A DNA stretch of 64,000 nucleotides. Source: Janibacter sp. DB-40 (GTDB taxonomy: Bacteria > Actinomycetota > Actinomycetes > Actinomycetales > Dermatophilaceae). The stretch spans positions 372,001 to 436,000 of the forward strand of contig NZ_CP120360.1 in the NCBI RefSeq assembly GCF_029510815.1, in the 5' to 3' direction. Under the pieces are notes generated by a model. That model ran no database searches, was not told the DNA's origin, and was given only the letters and a program-made list of their open reading frames with translations. Positions 9,735 to 18,232 of the stretch are shown in pieces; the first letter of the stretch is position 1, and each line of letters starts with the position of its first letter. A program made the translations under genes and the position numbers.

Positions 9735-11645
9735 TCAGACCGTATGGGGAGCGCGCGGCCCGTCCCCGGACTTGTCCACAGGTCCCGGCTCCCGGCGCGA
9801 CCGCTCGAGTGCTTGTGCATAACCGGTGCCCATCCCGAGCACGATGAGACCTCCGACGATGAAGCTGAGCACCCGGGGGATCCCGTCGAGGAAGGCCAGG
9901 TCGAAGAACAGCAGCTTGCCGACACTCAGCGCCGTGATGGCCAGCCCCGCCGGGACGGCGAAGGCCGAGCCACGCAGTCCCCTCAGCAGGAGCAGTGCAG
10001 CCGTCGCCAGCCACAGCACGGTTGCACCGGTCTGGCCGGCGGTGAAGCCACCCCGCGCGTCGTCGGCGAGGTCGCCCAGGAGGGCGCCGGCGATGATGAC
10101 GGTGCCGCCCGCCGCGAGGAGCGCGCCCGCGAGCAGCGCCCGGACCGCGATCATGGTGCGGGGGTGGGCCTCGCTGACCGTTTGGGCGAGGGCGAGCAGG
10201 AGCACGACCGTGAGCGATGCCGCGACGAGGTGCGCGGGCTCGACCTGCGTCGCCGTGCCGCGGTCGATCGCGTACGGCACGAGAGTCACCGTGAGGACCA
10301 ACGGCAGGAGCGACGTCACCAGGGTCGCGCGCAGGACGGTGCGGTCGCGCAGCGCGAGCGAGGCCCCGGCCCACAGCACGCCGACCGTGAGCAGCGCCGG
10401 AAGCGACCAGTCGGTGCCGTCGGCGACGAGCGCCGCGGCCACCAGCGAGGTGATCCCCGCCGTGTACAGACAGCTCCCGGTGGCCAACAGCGTGTCCCCG
10501 CGGCTGCCCGTTGGCAGGCGCCCCGCGGTGAGGGCGGCGACGAGGACGAGCGCGAGGGTCAGCCCGATCATCAGGGTGGTGCCGGTCGCCCGCTCCGCCG
10601 CCAGCGCGGCGGAGAGGACCGGCACGGCGACGACCGGGACCGCGATCCCGGCCTGGGCAGGGGTCCGGTCGACCCGGACGCCCGCGAGGCCGGTCGCGAG
10701 CACGAAGCCGGCGAGCACGCAGGCGAGCAGGATGACCGCACCGACCGGCTCGTCGAGGGCCGGGAGCAGTGCGATCACGATCGCGGTGGGGACGACCCGG
10801 ACCAGCTCGAGCACGTGCCACCGCCGTGAGACCTGGGCCGGCCACGAGGCGATCGTCAGGACGAGGAGGAACTGCGCCACGAGCAGCATGTGGTCGTACG
10901 CGATGGTCGGCGCGAGCGCGGCCACGCCGAGGACGGCGATGCCGGCGAGCAGCTGGCTGTCCCACGCACGGGCGAGCAGGAGGCCACCGACCGCGACCAG
11001 GCCGGCGATGCCGAGGCCGGCCGCCACGGGGACCCACTCGTAGATCCGGGTGACGGCGATGACGTCGAGGTAGGCCGTGGCGAACCCGGTGGCGGCCAGG
11101 CCGAGGGCACCGGCGGTGCCGGCCCGCCGACGGCGCACGACGATCGCGGCGGTGACGAGCCCGGCGGCGAGGAGGCCCGCGCTGATGACCCGCGCCAACG
11201 GGCCGAAGAAGCCCAGCTGGATCGCCAGCGCCAGCAGGAAGGCCACACCGATGAGCGTGATCCCGGCGCCCACGACGGCCAGCAGGCGGGAGACCAGGCC
11301 ATCGCGCTGCCACCACGGGGTGGACGGCTGCGACGGTCCGGCCGGCGGCGGCACGTGGGGCGGCCGTTCCCCGGCGAAGGGGGCGTGGGCCACCGGCGGT
11401 GCGGTCACCATCCCGGTCGTCCCCGGCGCCGGCGGTGTGGCGTGCGCTGCCGTCGCCGCCGGTGCCACCGGGGGTGCCCCCGCGTCGGGGGCCGGGGCCC
11501 ACTTGTGCGGGGAGGTCTCGTGGACGAGTCGGGCGCGCAGCCGGGCCAGGTCGTTGCCGACGGCGTACATGCGCGACATGGCCTCGGCGAACTCGTCCTC
11601 GAGCTGGCGCACGGCCTGAAGTGTGGGATCCCCTGACATGCTCAT
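9735..11645 (-). CDS. DUF2339 multi-pass membrane protein
   Basis: The product is about 636 residues. The N-terminal 40 residues form a helix (LQAVRQLEDEFAEAMSRM), then comes a Pro/Ala-rich linker to about residue 125. The rest is roughly 14 or more hydrophobic segments with short loops, including SRLLAVVGAGITLIGVAFLL at the first span. This is the layout of DUF2339, a family of predicted membrane proteins of unknown function. Two in-frame ATGs (11645 and 11639) are possible; GGGGG precedes both. The start region lies inside a near-perfect 43-bp palindrome, which could hide the start codon in the mRNA or act as an operator. The short gap to the WXG100 gene downstream suggests co-transcription. 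Confidence 0.8.
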   Translation of the reverse strand: MSMSGDPTLQAVRQLEDEFAEAMSRMYAVGNDLARLRARLVHETSPHKWAPAPDAGAPPVAPAATAAHATPPAPGTTGMVTAPPVAHAPFAGERPPHVPPPAGPSQPSTPWWQRDGLVSRLLAVVGAGITLIGVAFLLALAIQLGFFGPLARVISAGLLAAGLVTAAIVVRRRRAGTAGALGLAATGFATAYLDVIAVTRIYEWVPVAAGLGIAGLVAVGGLLLARAWDSQLLAGIAVLGVAALAPTIAYDHMLLVAQFLLVLTIASWPAQVSRRWHVLELVRVVPTAIVIALLPALDEPVGAVILLACVLAGFVLATGLAGVRVDRTPAQAGIAVPVVAVPVLSAALAAERATGTTLMIGLTLALVLVAALTAGRLPTGSRGDTLLATGSCLYTAGITSLVAAALVADGTDWSLPALLTVGVLWAGASLALRDRTVLRATLVTSLLPLVLTVTLVPYAIDRGTATQVEPAHLVAASLTVVLLLALAQTVSEAHPRTMIAVRALLAGALLAAGGTVIIAGALLGDLADDARGGFTAGQTGATVLWLATAALLLLRGLRGSAFAVPAGLAITALSVGKLLFFDLAFLDGIPRVLSFIVGGLIVLGMGTGYAQALERSRREPGPVDKSGDGPRAPHTV

Positions 11646-11683
11646 GCCCCCAGTGTGCGGATCCCGCACACCGGGGGCATGAG
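11641..11683. repeat. 43-bp near-perfect palindrome over the DUF2339 start codon
   Basis: Outer arms CTCATGCCCCC (11641-11651) and GGGGGCATGAG (11673-11683), inner arms GTGTGCGG (11653-11660) and CCGCACAC (11664-11671). Only one pair in the stem is mismatched. The upstream ATG of the gene lies in the outer arm. Confidence 0.85.
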
Positions 11684-11698
11684 TTCGGCTACTCAGCG

Positions 11699-11727
11699 CC
11701 GCCTCCAGACGCCACACCCGGAGGCGG
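11699..11727. repeat. Inverted repeat upstream of the DUF2339 gene
   Basis: CCGCCTCC (11699-11706) and GGAGGCGG (11720-11727) with a 13-base spacer. It lies between two minus-strand genes and could be the htrA terminator or an operator; nothing else is recognised in 11684-11888. Confidence 0.5.
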
Positions 11728-11888
11728 GGGTAGCACCCCTGTAGGAGCGAGAGGAAGTCGGCCCCCGCATCGGGGGGAGGGAAACGAGCAGGTCGGCCGC
11801 TCTTCCTCTCTTCTGTGCTCCTGCGTCCCACTGTGCACCGTCGTCCTTGGGAGGCGCTGGTACCAGGCTGGGATTCCCCTGTGATTGC

Positions 11889-13100
11889 TCAGGCGTCGCG
11901 CTCCGGGGCCGTCCCGAGCGTGACATCGATCGTCATCCTCTCGCCGTCGCGGATGACGGTCAGCGGGACCTGCGAGTCGATCTGGCGCGCGCGGACCAGA
12001 CCGACGAGGGACTCGGCCCCGGTCACGCGGGAGTCGCCGATGGCGACCACGAGGTCACCCTCGGCCAGACCGGCCTCGTCGGCCGGGCTCCCGTCGCTCA
12101 CGCTGCGGATCTCGGCGCCGCTGTGGGTCGCCGACCCCTCCTTCGCGGTCCCGTCGGCCGGCACCACGCCGAGGAAGGCGTGCTCGGCCTCACCGTCCTC
12201 GATGAGCTGCTCGGCGATCCACGTGGCCTCGTCGACCGGGATGGCGAAGCCGATCCCGATGTTGCCACTCTGGCCGGACGCGCCCACGGTGGCGATCGAG
12301 GAGTTGATCCCCACCAGCCGGCCGGAGGCGTCGACGAGGGCGCCGCCCGAGTTGCCCGGGTTGATCGCGGCCGAGGTCTGGATGGCGGCCGTCACCACCG
12401 GCTGTCCCTGCTGCGCGGAGGGGGACTGCCCCCCTTCGCTCCGGGCGGTGGAGACCGGCCGGTCGAGGGCGCTGACGATGCCGGTGGTGACCGTCCCGGC
12501 CAGACCGAGCGGGTTGCCGGCGGCCATGACCGGGTCGCCGACCTGCAGGTCCTTGGAGGATCCGACGGTGATCGGGTCGATGTCCTTCGGCGGGTCGGCG
12601 ATCGTCAGGACGGCGAGGTCCGTCGAGGGGTCGGTGCCCGCGACGGTCGCGTCGTAGGTGGCGCCGTCGGACAGGGTGACGGTGATCTGCGGGTCCGGCC
12701 CGGCGCCGGAGACGACGTGGTTGTTGGTCAGCACGTGGCCCTGCTCGTCGAGGATGACGCCCGACCCCTCGCCGCCGCCCCCCTGGCCGCGCACCCCGAC
12801 GGCGACGACGCTCGGGGTGACCGCGTCGGTCACGGCATTCCAGTCCGGTGAGTCCTCCGCGCCGGAGCTGACCGGGACGGTCTGGGAGGAGGACGCGGAC
12901 GAGGTCGCGCTCGCCCCGGTGGCGCCGGTGGCGTCCGGCCCCTCGTCGGTCACCGCGATCACTCCCCACGTCCCGCCGGCCGCCAGGGCAGCGGAGAGGA
13001 GCGAGACGGTCGCCAGCTCACCGATCCGCCGCCCGCGGCGGCGCGGGGGCGGGGGCTGTGGCTGGTACGACGTCGGTGGGGCGGTCGGCTGCTGGTCCAT
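11889..13100 (-). CDS. HtrA/DegP-like serine protease with PDZ domain (PepD-like)
   Basis: This 403-residue protein has a proline-rich cytoplasmic N-terminus, one membrane anchor at about residues 28-50, a trypsin-like domain and a C-terminal PDZ domain (about 300-395, starting HAFLGVV). The catalytic triad is visible: His128 in TNNHVV, Asp161 in PSTDLAV and Ser251 in NPGNSGGAL. It would degrade or refold damaged proteins outside the membrane. GGAG precedes the ATG. It lies downstream of a response regulator and a sensor kinase, the same order as mycobacterial mprA-mprB-pepD, where PepD is an HtrA protease in the MprAB stress response. A candidate regulator box lies 55 bases upstream. Confidence 0.93.
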   Translation of the reverse strand: MDQQPTAPPTSYQPQPPPPRRRGRRIGELATVSLLSAALAAGGTWGVIAVTDEGPDATGATGASATSSASSSQTVPVSSGAEDSPDWNAVTDAVTPSVVAVGVRGQGGGGEGSGVILDEQGHVLTNNHVVSGAGPDPQITVTLSDGATYDATVAGTDPSTDLAVLTIADPPKDIDPITVGSSKDLQVGDPVMAAGNPLGLAGTVTTGIVSALDRPVSTARSEGGQSPSAQQGQPVVTAAIQTSAAINPGNSGGALVDASGRLVGINSSIATVGASGQSGNIGIGFAIPVDEATWIAEQLIEDGEAEHAFLGVVPADGTAKEGSATHSGAEIRSVSDGSPADEAGLAEGDLVVAIGDSRVTGAESLVGLVRARQIDSQVPLTVIRDGERMTIDVTLGTAPERDA

Positions 13101-13155
13101 CGTGGGCTCCTTGGTGTGGGTGCCTCTCCAGCGTGCCTTGCCCAGTTCGAATGTC

Positions 13156-13174
13156 CCTTGACGTTGGCTGACAG
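13156..13174 (-). promoter_or_regulatory. Candidate response-regulator box upstream of htrA
   Basis: On the minus strand it reads CTGTCAGCCAACGTCAAGG. It agrees at 14 of 19 positions with the site upstream of the response regulator (15395-15413), and it lies in the gap between the kinase stop and the protease start. Confidence 0.5.
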
Positions 13175-13193
13175 GTCGCTGGACGCGGTTGCC

Positions 13194-14648
13194 TCAGAGG
13201 GCCCGCCGTGCCGCGGTGGGGAACTCGACTCGGAAGGTCGCGCCGCCGCCCGGGGTGGTGTGCGCACTCACGGTGCCGTCGTGCTGGTCGACGATCGCCG
13301 CCACGATCGCCAGACCGAGACCGCTGCCGCCCCGGGCACGGGAGCGGGCCTTGTCGACGCGGTAGAAGCGCTCGAAGACCTTGCCGGCCACCTCCGGGTC
13401 GATGCCGACGCCGTGGTCGCGGACCTCGAGGACGGCCTTGCCGTCGTCGACGCCGGTGGCGACCTCGACCGGGACCCCCTCTTCGGTGTGCATCAGGGCG
13501 TTGGCCAGGAGGTTGCCGAGGACCTGGCGCAGGCGGGCGTCGTCCCCGCGGAGCGTGACCGGCTCCAGCTCGCCGTCGAGGCCGACGAGGGAGATCGAGC
13601 GTTCGGGCATCCGCACCCGTGCGTCGTGCACGGTCTCCGCGCACAACACGACCAGGTCGATGTCGGTCCACTCCAGCGGGCGCTGGTCGTCCAGCCGCGC
13701 GAGGAGCAGGAGGTCGTCGACGAGGCCGCCCATCCGGCGGGCCTCGCCCTCGATGCGGTCCATCGCCTGCCCGATGTGCTCGGGGTCCTGGACCGCGCCC
13801 TGCCGGTAGAGCTCGGCATAGCCGCGCACCGTCGCCAGCGGGGTGCGCAGCTCGTGGCTCGCGTCGGCGACGAACTGGCGCATCTTCAGCTCCGATGCCT
13901 CCTGGACGCCGAAGCTGCGCTCGATCTGCACGAGCATCGAGTTCAGCGAGTCGCTGAGGCTGGCCACCTCGTCGTGGCTGGATCGCACGGGCACGCGCCG
14001 GGTGAGGTCGCCGGCGGCGATGGCGGCTGCGGTGTCCTCGATGCGGCGAAGGGGGCGGAAGGCCCGTCGGGTGGCGTACCACCCGAGGACCCCGCCGGCC
14101 ACGACCGCCGAGAGGCTGACCACGGTCGAGACGATGGTGAAGCGCTTCATCGTCTGGTTGACACCGGCCAGGGACATCCCCACGGCGAAGGTCGAGTTGT
14201 CGGTGTAGCGACCGGCGATGACCCGCCACCGCATGTTTCCGTCGACCGAGTCGACGGTGAAGGGGGCGCCGGTCTGCACGAGCTGGCCGGTCGGGGCCAG
14301 GGGCGGGACGTCGGGACGGACGTCCACCCCGGTCGGACCCTGGTACTCCCACGAGGAGCCGTCCGCGGGTTGGTGCAGCAGGAAGAAGTTCGTCGGTCCG
14401 CCCCTGGCTCTGCGCTCGTAGAAGGCGGTGTCGCGGGTGGAGGAGATGTTGTCCTCGGCGATGGGGATCGCCACCGCCCGCAGCTGGTCGTCGACGTTCT
14501 GCTCGAGGTCGCGCTGGAGCAGGAAGGCCGTGGCCGCCGCCGTCGTCGTCAGCGCCGCCAGCAGGATGGCGAGCAGGATCGCGATCAGCCGCCAGGTGAG
14601 GGGCATCCTCTCCAGACGGCTGATGACCAGCTCGTTGATCTGCTGCAC
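13194..14648 (-). CDS. Membrane sensor histidine kinase (MprB-like)
   Basis: This 484-residue kinase has TM1 at about residues 19-44, an extracytoplasmic sensor of about 125 residues, TM2 at 170-192, a HAMP linker at 192-250, and a HisKA domain with the phosphoacceptor His265 in ADASHELRTP. The HATPase domain follows, with the N box (NLLANALMH), G1 (DHGVGIDPE), F box (FERFYR) and G2 (GGSGLGLAIV). The GTG start is 7 bases downstream of the regulator stop, with GGAG in front. Its position between the regulator and an HtrA protease suggests it senses envelope or protein-folding stress, as MprB does; that is inference by gene order. Confidence 0.93.
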   Translation of the reverse strand: MQQINELVISRLERMPLTWRLIAILLAILLAALTTTAAATAFLLQRDLEQNVDDQLRAVAIPIAEDNISSTRDTAFYERRARGGPTNFFLLHQPADGSSWEYQGPTGVDVRPDVPPLAPTGQLVQTGAPFTVDSVDGNMRWRVIAGRYTDNSTFAVGMSLAGVNQTMKRFTIVSTVVSLSAVVAGGVLGWYATRRAFRPLRRIEDTAAAIAAGDLTRRVPVRSSHDEVASLSDSLNSMLVQIERSFGVQEASELKMRQFVADASHELRTPLATVRGYAELYRQGAVQDPEHIGQAMDRIEGEARRMGGLVDDLLLLARLDDQRPLEWTDIDLVVLCAETVHDARVRMPERSISLVGLDGELEPVTLRGDDARLRQVLGNLLANALMHTEEGVPVEVATGVDDGKAVLEVRDHGVGIDPEVAGKVFERFYRVDKARSRARGGSGLGLAIVAAIVDQHDGTVSAHTTPGGGATFRVEFPTAARRAL

Positions 14649-14655
14649 GGCGTGC

Positions 14656-15372
14656 TTACTCCGGGGGGAGGCGAAGGACGTACCCGAATCCGCGCTTGGT
14701 GTGGATCAGTGGTGGCAGGTCGCCGGTGTCGATCTTGCGGCGCAGGTAGGAGATGTAGGACTCGACGATGCCGAGCTCACCGCGGAAGTCGTAGTCCCAC
14801 ACGTGGTCGAGGATCTGGGTCTTCGACAGCACCCGGTTGGGGTTGAGCATGAGGTAGCGCAGCAGCTTGAACTCTGTCGGGGAGACGTCGATGGAGACGC
14901 CGGCGCGGCGCACCTCGTGCGCGTCGTCGTCCAGCTCGAGGTCGGCGAAGCGGAGCACCGACTCCGAGGAGGGCACGTCCGTGGTGCGGCGCAGGATCAC
15001 CCGGATGCGGGCGATGACCTCCTCGAGGGAGAACGGCTTGGTCACGTAGTCGTCACCGCCGACGGTCAGCCCCTTGAGCTTGTCGTCGAGGGAGTCGCGG
15101 GCGGTGAGGAAGAGGATCGGCTGGTGGCGCTCGCTGGCCCGCAGGCTCGAGGCGATCTCGAAGCCGTCGGTGTCCGGGAGCATGACGTCGAGGACGATCA
15201 GGTCCGGCTCGACGCGGTGGACGATGTCCATCGCGGTGGCCCCGTCGCCGGCGACGTCGACCTCGAATCCCGCGAAGCGCAGCGACGTCGCGAGGAGCTC
15301 GCGGATGTTCGGCTCGTCCTCCACGACGAGCAGTCGTGGGCTCGGTCCGGTGTCGGTCTCGTGGGTACTCAC
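14656..15372 (-). CDS. OmpR/PhoB-family response regulator (MprA-like)
   Basis: This 238-residue protein has a receiver domain (about 12-128) with the acidic pair VEDE, the phospho-acceptor Asp62 in LIVLDVMLP, the conserved Thr/Ser in FLTARDS and Lys in VTKPF. A C-terminal winged helix follows (about 145-238, with VSPTEFKLLRYL and RRKIDTG...RGFGYVL). The GTG at 15372 is chosen because the receiver begins about 12 residues in; no clear ribosome site is visible. The kinase gene follows 7 bases after its stop. A box upstream of the gene resembles one before htrA, suggesting autoregulation plus control of the protease. Confidence 0.92.
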   Translation of the reverse strand: MSTHETDTGPSPRLLVVEDEPNIRELLATSLRFAGFEVDVAGDGATAMDIVHRVEPDLIVLDVMLPDTDGFEIASSLRASERHQPILFLTARDSLDDKLKGLTVGGDDYVTKPFSLEEVIARIRVILRRTTDVPSSESVLRFADLELDDDAHEVRRAGVSIDVSPTEFKLLRYLMLNPNRVLSKTQILDHVWDYDFRGELGIVESYISYLRRKIDTGDLPPLIHTKRGFGYVLRLPPE

Positions 15373-15394
15373 ACCATCGAGTGTGCGCCCGAAG

Positions 15395-15413
15395 CCTGAA
15401 TGTCTGCTGACAG
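15395..15413 (-). promoter_or_regulatory. Candidate response-regulator box upstream of the regulator gene
   Basis: On the minus strand it reads CTGTCAGCAGACATTCAGG, 22 bases before the GTG. It shares CTGTCAGC, then AC, and a final CA-G with the htrA site. The rest of 15414-15650 holds a possible ehuB promoter but no gene. Confidence 0.5.
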
Positions 15414-15670
15414 CAGGCTGTGGTGACGCCGCGCCACGGGGGTGTTCGCGGCGGCCACGAAACAGGTTGCGGTGTCGTAACGAAGGGTGTGAAGCAGGCC
15501 GCGGTACTTGTGGGGGTGAGGTCGGACCTGTTGAAGTCAAGAGAATGCCGAATCGGGGGCGGTTCTCGGGCAAGGCGTCCCGCCTTGTGCGCAGGGATCG
15601 CGCTGACGTGGTGGGAGCTGCGTCGGCGTGGGGTTACGACTCCGCGCCCACCTAGGAGGAGGAGAGACAC

Positions 15671-16606
15671 ATGCGCAGCACGCGAATGCTGGCCGGAACC
15701 GCTGCGGCGGCCCTGGCCCTGACGATGGCGGCCTGTGGTGACGGGGGATCCGAGGGATCATCCGGTGACGGGGGCAGCGGCGGCGAGGGCGGCGGCGACA
15801 CCCTCAGCAAGATCCAGGACGAGGGCGTCATCACCGTCGGCATCGCCGGCGAGGAGCCCTACTCCTTCAAGAAGGACGGTGAGCTGACCGGCGCGACGAT
15901 CGCCATCCACAAGAAGGTCTTCTCCGAGCTTGGCGTCGACGAGGTCGAGGGCGTGCAGACCGAGTGGGGCTCGCTCATCCCGGGCCTGAACGCAGGCCGC
16001 TTCGACATCATCTCGGCGGGCATGTCGATCCTGCCCGAGCGGTGCGAGCAGGCCGACTTCGGCCACCCGGAGATCATGTATACGACGGCCCTGATGACGC
16101 CCGAGGGCAACCCGGAGGGCGTCAACGACATGCACGACGTCGCAGACGCTGACATGAAGCTCGCGGTCATGAGTGGTGCGATCGAGTCCGGATACGCCGA
16201 CACGCTCGGGATCGAGAAGATGGAGGTGGGCAGCCCGCAGGACGGCATGGACGCGGTCGTGCAGGAGCGGGCCGACGCCTTCGCGCTCACCGGTATCTCC
16301 CTGCGCACCATGGCGGAGAACAACCCGGACGCACCCGTCGAGGTGACCGAGCCGTTCACCGCCATCGTCGACGGCAAGAAGCAGGTCGGTGCGGGCGCGA
16401 CCGTCTTCCGCAAGGACGACGACACGCTGCGCGAGGCCTACAACAAGGAGATCGACAAGATCGTCGGCGACGAGCAGGCCTTCACCGACGTCGTCGGTGA
16501 GTTCGGCTTCACCGACGCCGAGCGCCCCAAGGGCGAGATCACCACCGAGCAGCTCTGCGCCGGCGAGCTGCCCGACGCCGAGCAGTCCGAGGCCGTCCCG
16601 GACTGA
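15671..16606 (+). CDS. ehuB: EhuB-like ABC transporter substrate-binding lipoprotein (ectoine/hydroxyectoine or amino acids)
   Basis: This 311-residue protein has a lipoprotein signal (LTMAAC, lipidated Cys22), a Gly/Ser-rich linker, and a family-3 solute-binding domain. GVITVGIAGEEPYSFKKDGELTG opens lobe 1, and ERCEQADFGHPEIMY is a typical EhuB segment. EhuB proteins bind ectoine and hydroxyectoine outside the membrane and hand them to the permeases, giving cells compatible solutes for osmoprotection or food. A very strong ribosome site (AGGAGGAGGAG) precedes the ATG. It is first in a four-gene operon with two permeases and an ATPase. No eut catabolic genes are nearby, so general polar amino acid uptake is the alternative. 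Confidence 0.85.
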   Translation: MRSTRMLAGTAAAALALTMAACGDGGSEGSSGDGGSGGEGGGDTLSKIQDEGVITVGIAGEEPYSFKKDGELTGATIAIHKKVFSELGVDEVEGVQTEWGSLIPGLNAGRFDIISAGMSILPERCEQADFGHPEIMYTTALMTPEGNPEGVNDMHDVADADMKLAVMSGAIESGYADTLGIEKMEVGSPQDGMDAVVQERADAFALTGISLRTMAENNPDAPVEVTEPFTAIVDGKKQVGAGATVFRKDDDTLREAYNKEIDKIVGDEQAFTDVVGEFGFTDAERPKGEITTEQLCAGELPDAEQSEAVPD

Positions 16607-16610
16607 CCCG

Positions 16611-17315
16611 GTGACTGACAATCTGGATGTTCTCAGGAGTGCCCTGCCCGAGCTGACCGACGGTGTCATCACGACGCTGCAGCTCAGCCTGGGCGGGGCG
16701 CTCCTGGCCTTCATCATCTCCGTCACGCTCGGCCTGCTGAGCATCGCACCCGTCGGGTTCGTCCGGTGGGTCTCGACGGTCGTCGTCGAGTTCTTCCGGG
16801 GCACCTCGCTGGTCGTCCAGCTGTTCTGGCTCTACTACGTGCTCCCCATCCTCTTCGACGTCAGCATGGATGCCGTACTCACCGGCATCATCGCCCTCGG
16901 CCTGAACTACGGCGCCTACGGCGCGGAGATCGTGCGCGGCTCGATCAACTCCGTGGACAAGGGCCAGTGGGAGGGTGCGACCGCCCTGAACATGCCGCCG
17001 CTGACACGGATGCGCCGGGTGATCTGGCCGCAGGCCTGGGCACTCATGCTCTCCGGTTACAACAACCTGCTCGTGATGCTCATCAAGGGCACCGCGGTCG
17101 CGCTCTTCATCTCCCTGCAGGACCTGGCCTTCCAGGTCGACGAGCTGCGCAAGGACACGGGGTCGACCTTGTTCGCCTACGGCGTCGGATTCCTCATCTA
17201 CTACCTGATCGCCCTGCTGGGCTCCCAGGGCGTGCGCGTGCTCGAGAAGCGGGCACGTCGCAAGCTCGGGATGCCCGTGGGCAGTGCGCACACCGGAGCG
17301 GGGGCGAGCCTGTGA
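16611..17315 (+). CDS. ehuC: EhuC-like amino acid / ectoine ABC permease
   Basis: This 234-residue permease has a His/Glu/Gln-type (HisM family) inner-membrane domain. It opens with LTDGVITTLQLSLGGALLAF, and the EAA loop, which docks the ATPase, is visible as EGATALNMPPLTRMRRVIWPQ. About five membrane spans are predicted. It pairs with the next gene as the heteromeric channel. The GTG start lies 4 bases after the ehuB stop. The ribosome site is weak, so translational coupling to ehuB is likely. The next gene overlaps its stop by 4 bases. Confidence 0.88.
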   Translation: MTDNLDVLRSALPELTDGVITTLQLSLGGALLAFIISVTLGLLSIAPVGFVRWVSTVVVEFFRGTSLVVQLFWLYYVLPILFDVSMDAVLTGIIALGLNYGAYGAEIVRGSINSVDKGQWEGATALNMPPLTRMRRVIWPQAWALMLSGYNNLLVMLIKGTAVALFISLQDLAFQVDELRKDTGSTLFAYGVGFLIYYLIALLGSQGVRVLEKRARRKLGMPVGSAHTGAGASL

Positions 17316-18232
17316 GTACCGCGACCACCACCGACGGCACCACCCGGGAGTCGGTGCCGCTGACCCGATCGCACATCACGCTGCTCGTCTGCTCCGGTCT
17401 GCTGACGCTCGCGGCCGGGCTCGGCCTGCCGGCGCTCGTCGTGGCGCTCCTCGCCTGGCGCAAGAACGCCGAGGACCACCCGGCAGCCAAGCGGCTGACC
17501 CGCATCGGCTGGTACGTATTCAGTGCCTTCGCCGTCATCGGGGTGCTCATCGCGCTCCAGCTGTGGTCGATGACGCCGTCGTTCGCGCAGTTCTGGAGCT
17601 GGGACGCGGCCGCCGAGGTCTTCCCGATCCTGCTCGAGACCTTCGTCAAGACGACGCTGCTCATCACCGTGGTGGGCACGGCGATCGCCGCGAGCCTCGG
17701 TCTGGTGCTGGCGGTGACGACCGAGAGCGTCCCGCGGCTCCTCTCCGTCCCGTTGCGGTGGGTGATGGACGTCATCCGGATGACGCCGCTGATCGTCCAG
17801 CTGATCTTCGTCTACTACCTCGTGCCGGTCGAGTGGCCGCTGCTGTGGGTGGGCACCGCCGTCATCGGCGTGCACTACGCGATGTACATGGCCGAGTCCT
17901 ACATCGCCGGCATCGCCTCGGTCGACCCGGGCCAGTGGGAGGCGGCCAAGGCGCTGAGCCTCTCCACGGGGCGGACGTGGCGCGCGGTCGTGCTCCCGCA
18001 GGCGCTGCGGGCCACGCTCCCGTCGCTCGGCAACTGGGCGATCTCGATGTTCAAGGACACGCCCTACCTCTTCGCCATCGGCGTGGTGGAGCTGGTCACC
18101 CGCGCGCAGCAGTACGGAGCGAACACCTTCCGCTACAACGAAGCCTTCACCCTGGCTGGCCTGATCTTCCTCGTCGCCAGCCTCATCACGGCCGTGGCCG
18201 TCCGAAAGCTGGAGAAGTCACTTGTCTACTGA
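17312..18232 (+). CDS. ehuD: EhuD-like ABC permease with fused N-terminal two-helix membrane domain
   Basis: The C-terminal two thirds (about residues 95-306) is a HisM-type permease with FPILLETFVKTTLLITVVGT and an EAA loop (EAAKALSLSTGRTWRAVVLPQ). The first 90 residues are extra: two hydrophobic helices separated by a polar segment ending KRLTRIGW. The same arrangement and an AKLTRIGW motif occur in the small DUF4190-like protein at 20865-21221 in this window, so the permease looks fused to such a domain. EhuD proteins are usually near 220 residues; this one is 306. The GTG overlaps the ehuC stop by 4 bases and the frame is open throughout, so the fusion is not a start-site artefact unless translation begins internally. 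Confidence 0.85.
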   Translation: MSTATTTDGTTRESVPLTRSHITLLVCSGLLTLAAGLGLPALVVALLAWRKNAEDHPAAKRLTRIGWYVFSAFAVIGVLIALQLWSMTPSFAQFWSWDAAAEVFPILLETFVKTTLLITVVGTAIAASLGLVLAVTTESVPRLLSVPLRWVMDVIRMTPLIVQLIFVYYLVPVEWPLLWVGTAVIGVHYAMYMAESYIAGIASVDPGQWEAAKALSLSTGRTWRAVVLPQALRATLPSLGNWAISMFKDTPYLFAIGVVELVTRAQQYGANTFRYNEAFTLAGLIFLVASLITAVAVRKLEKSLVY

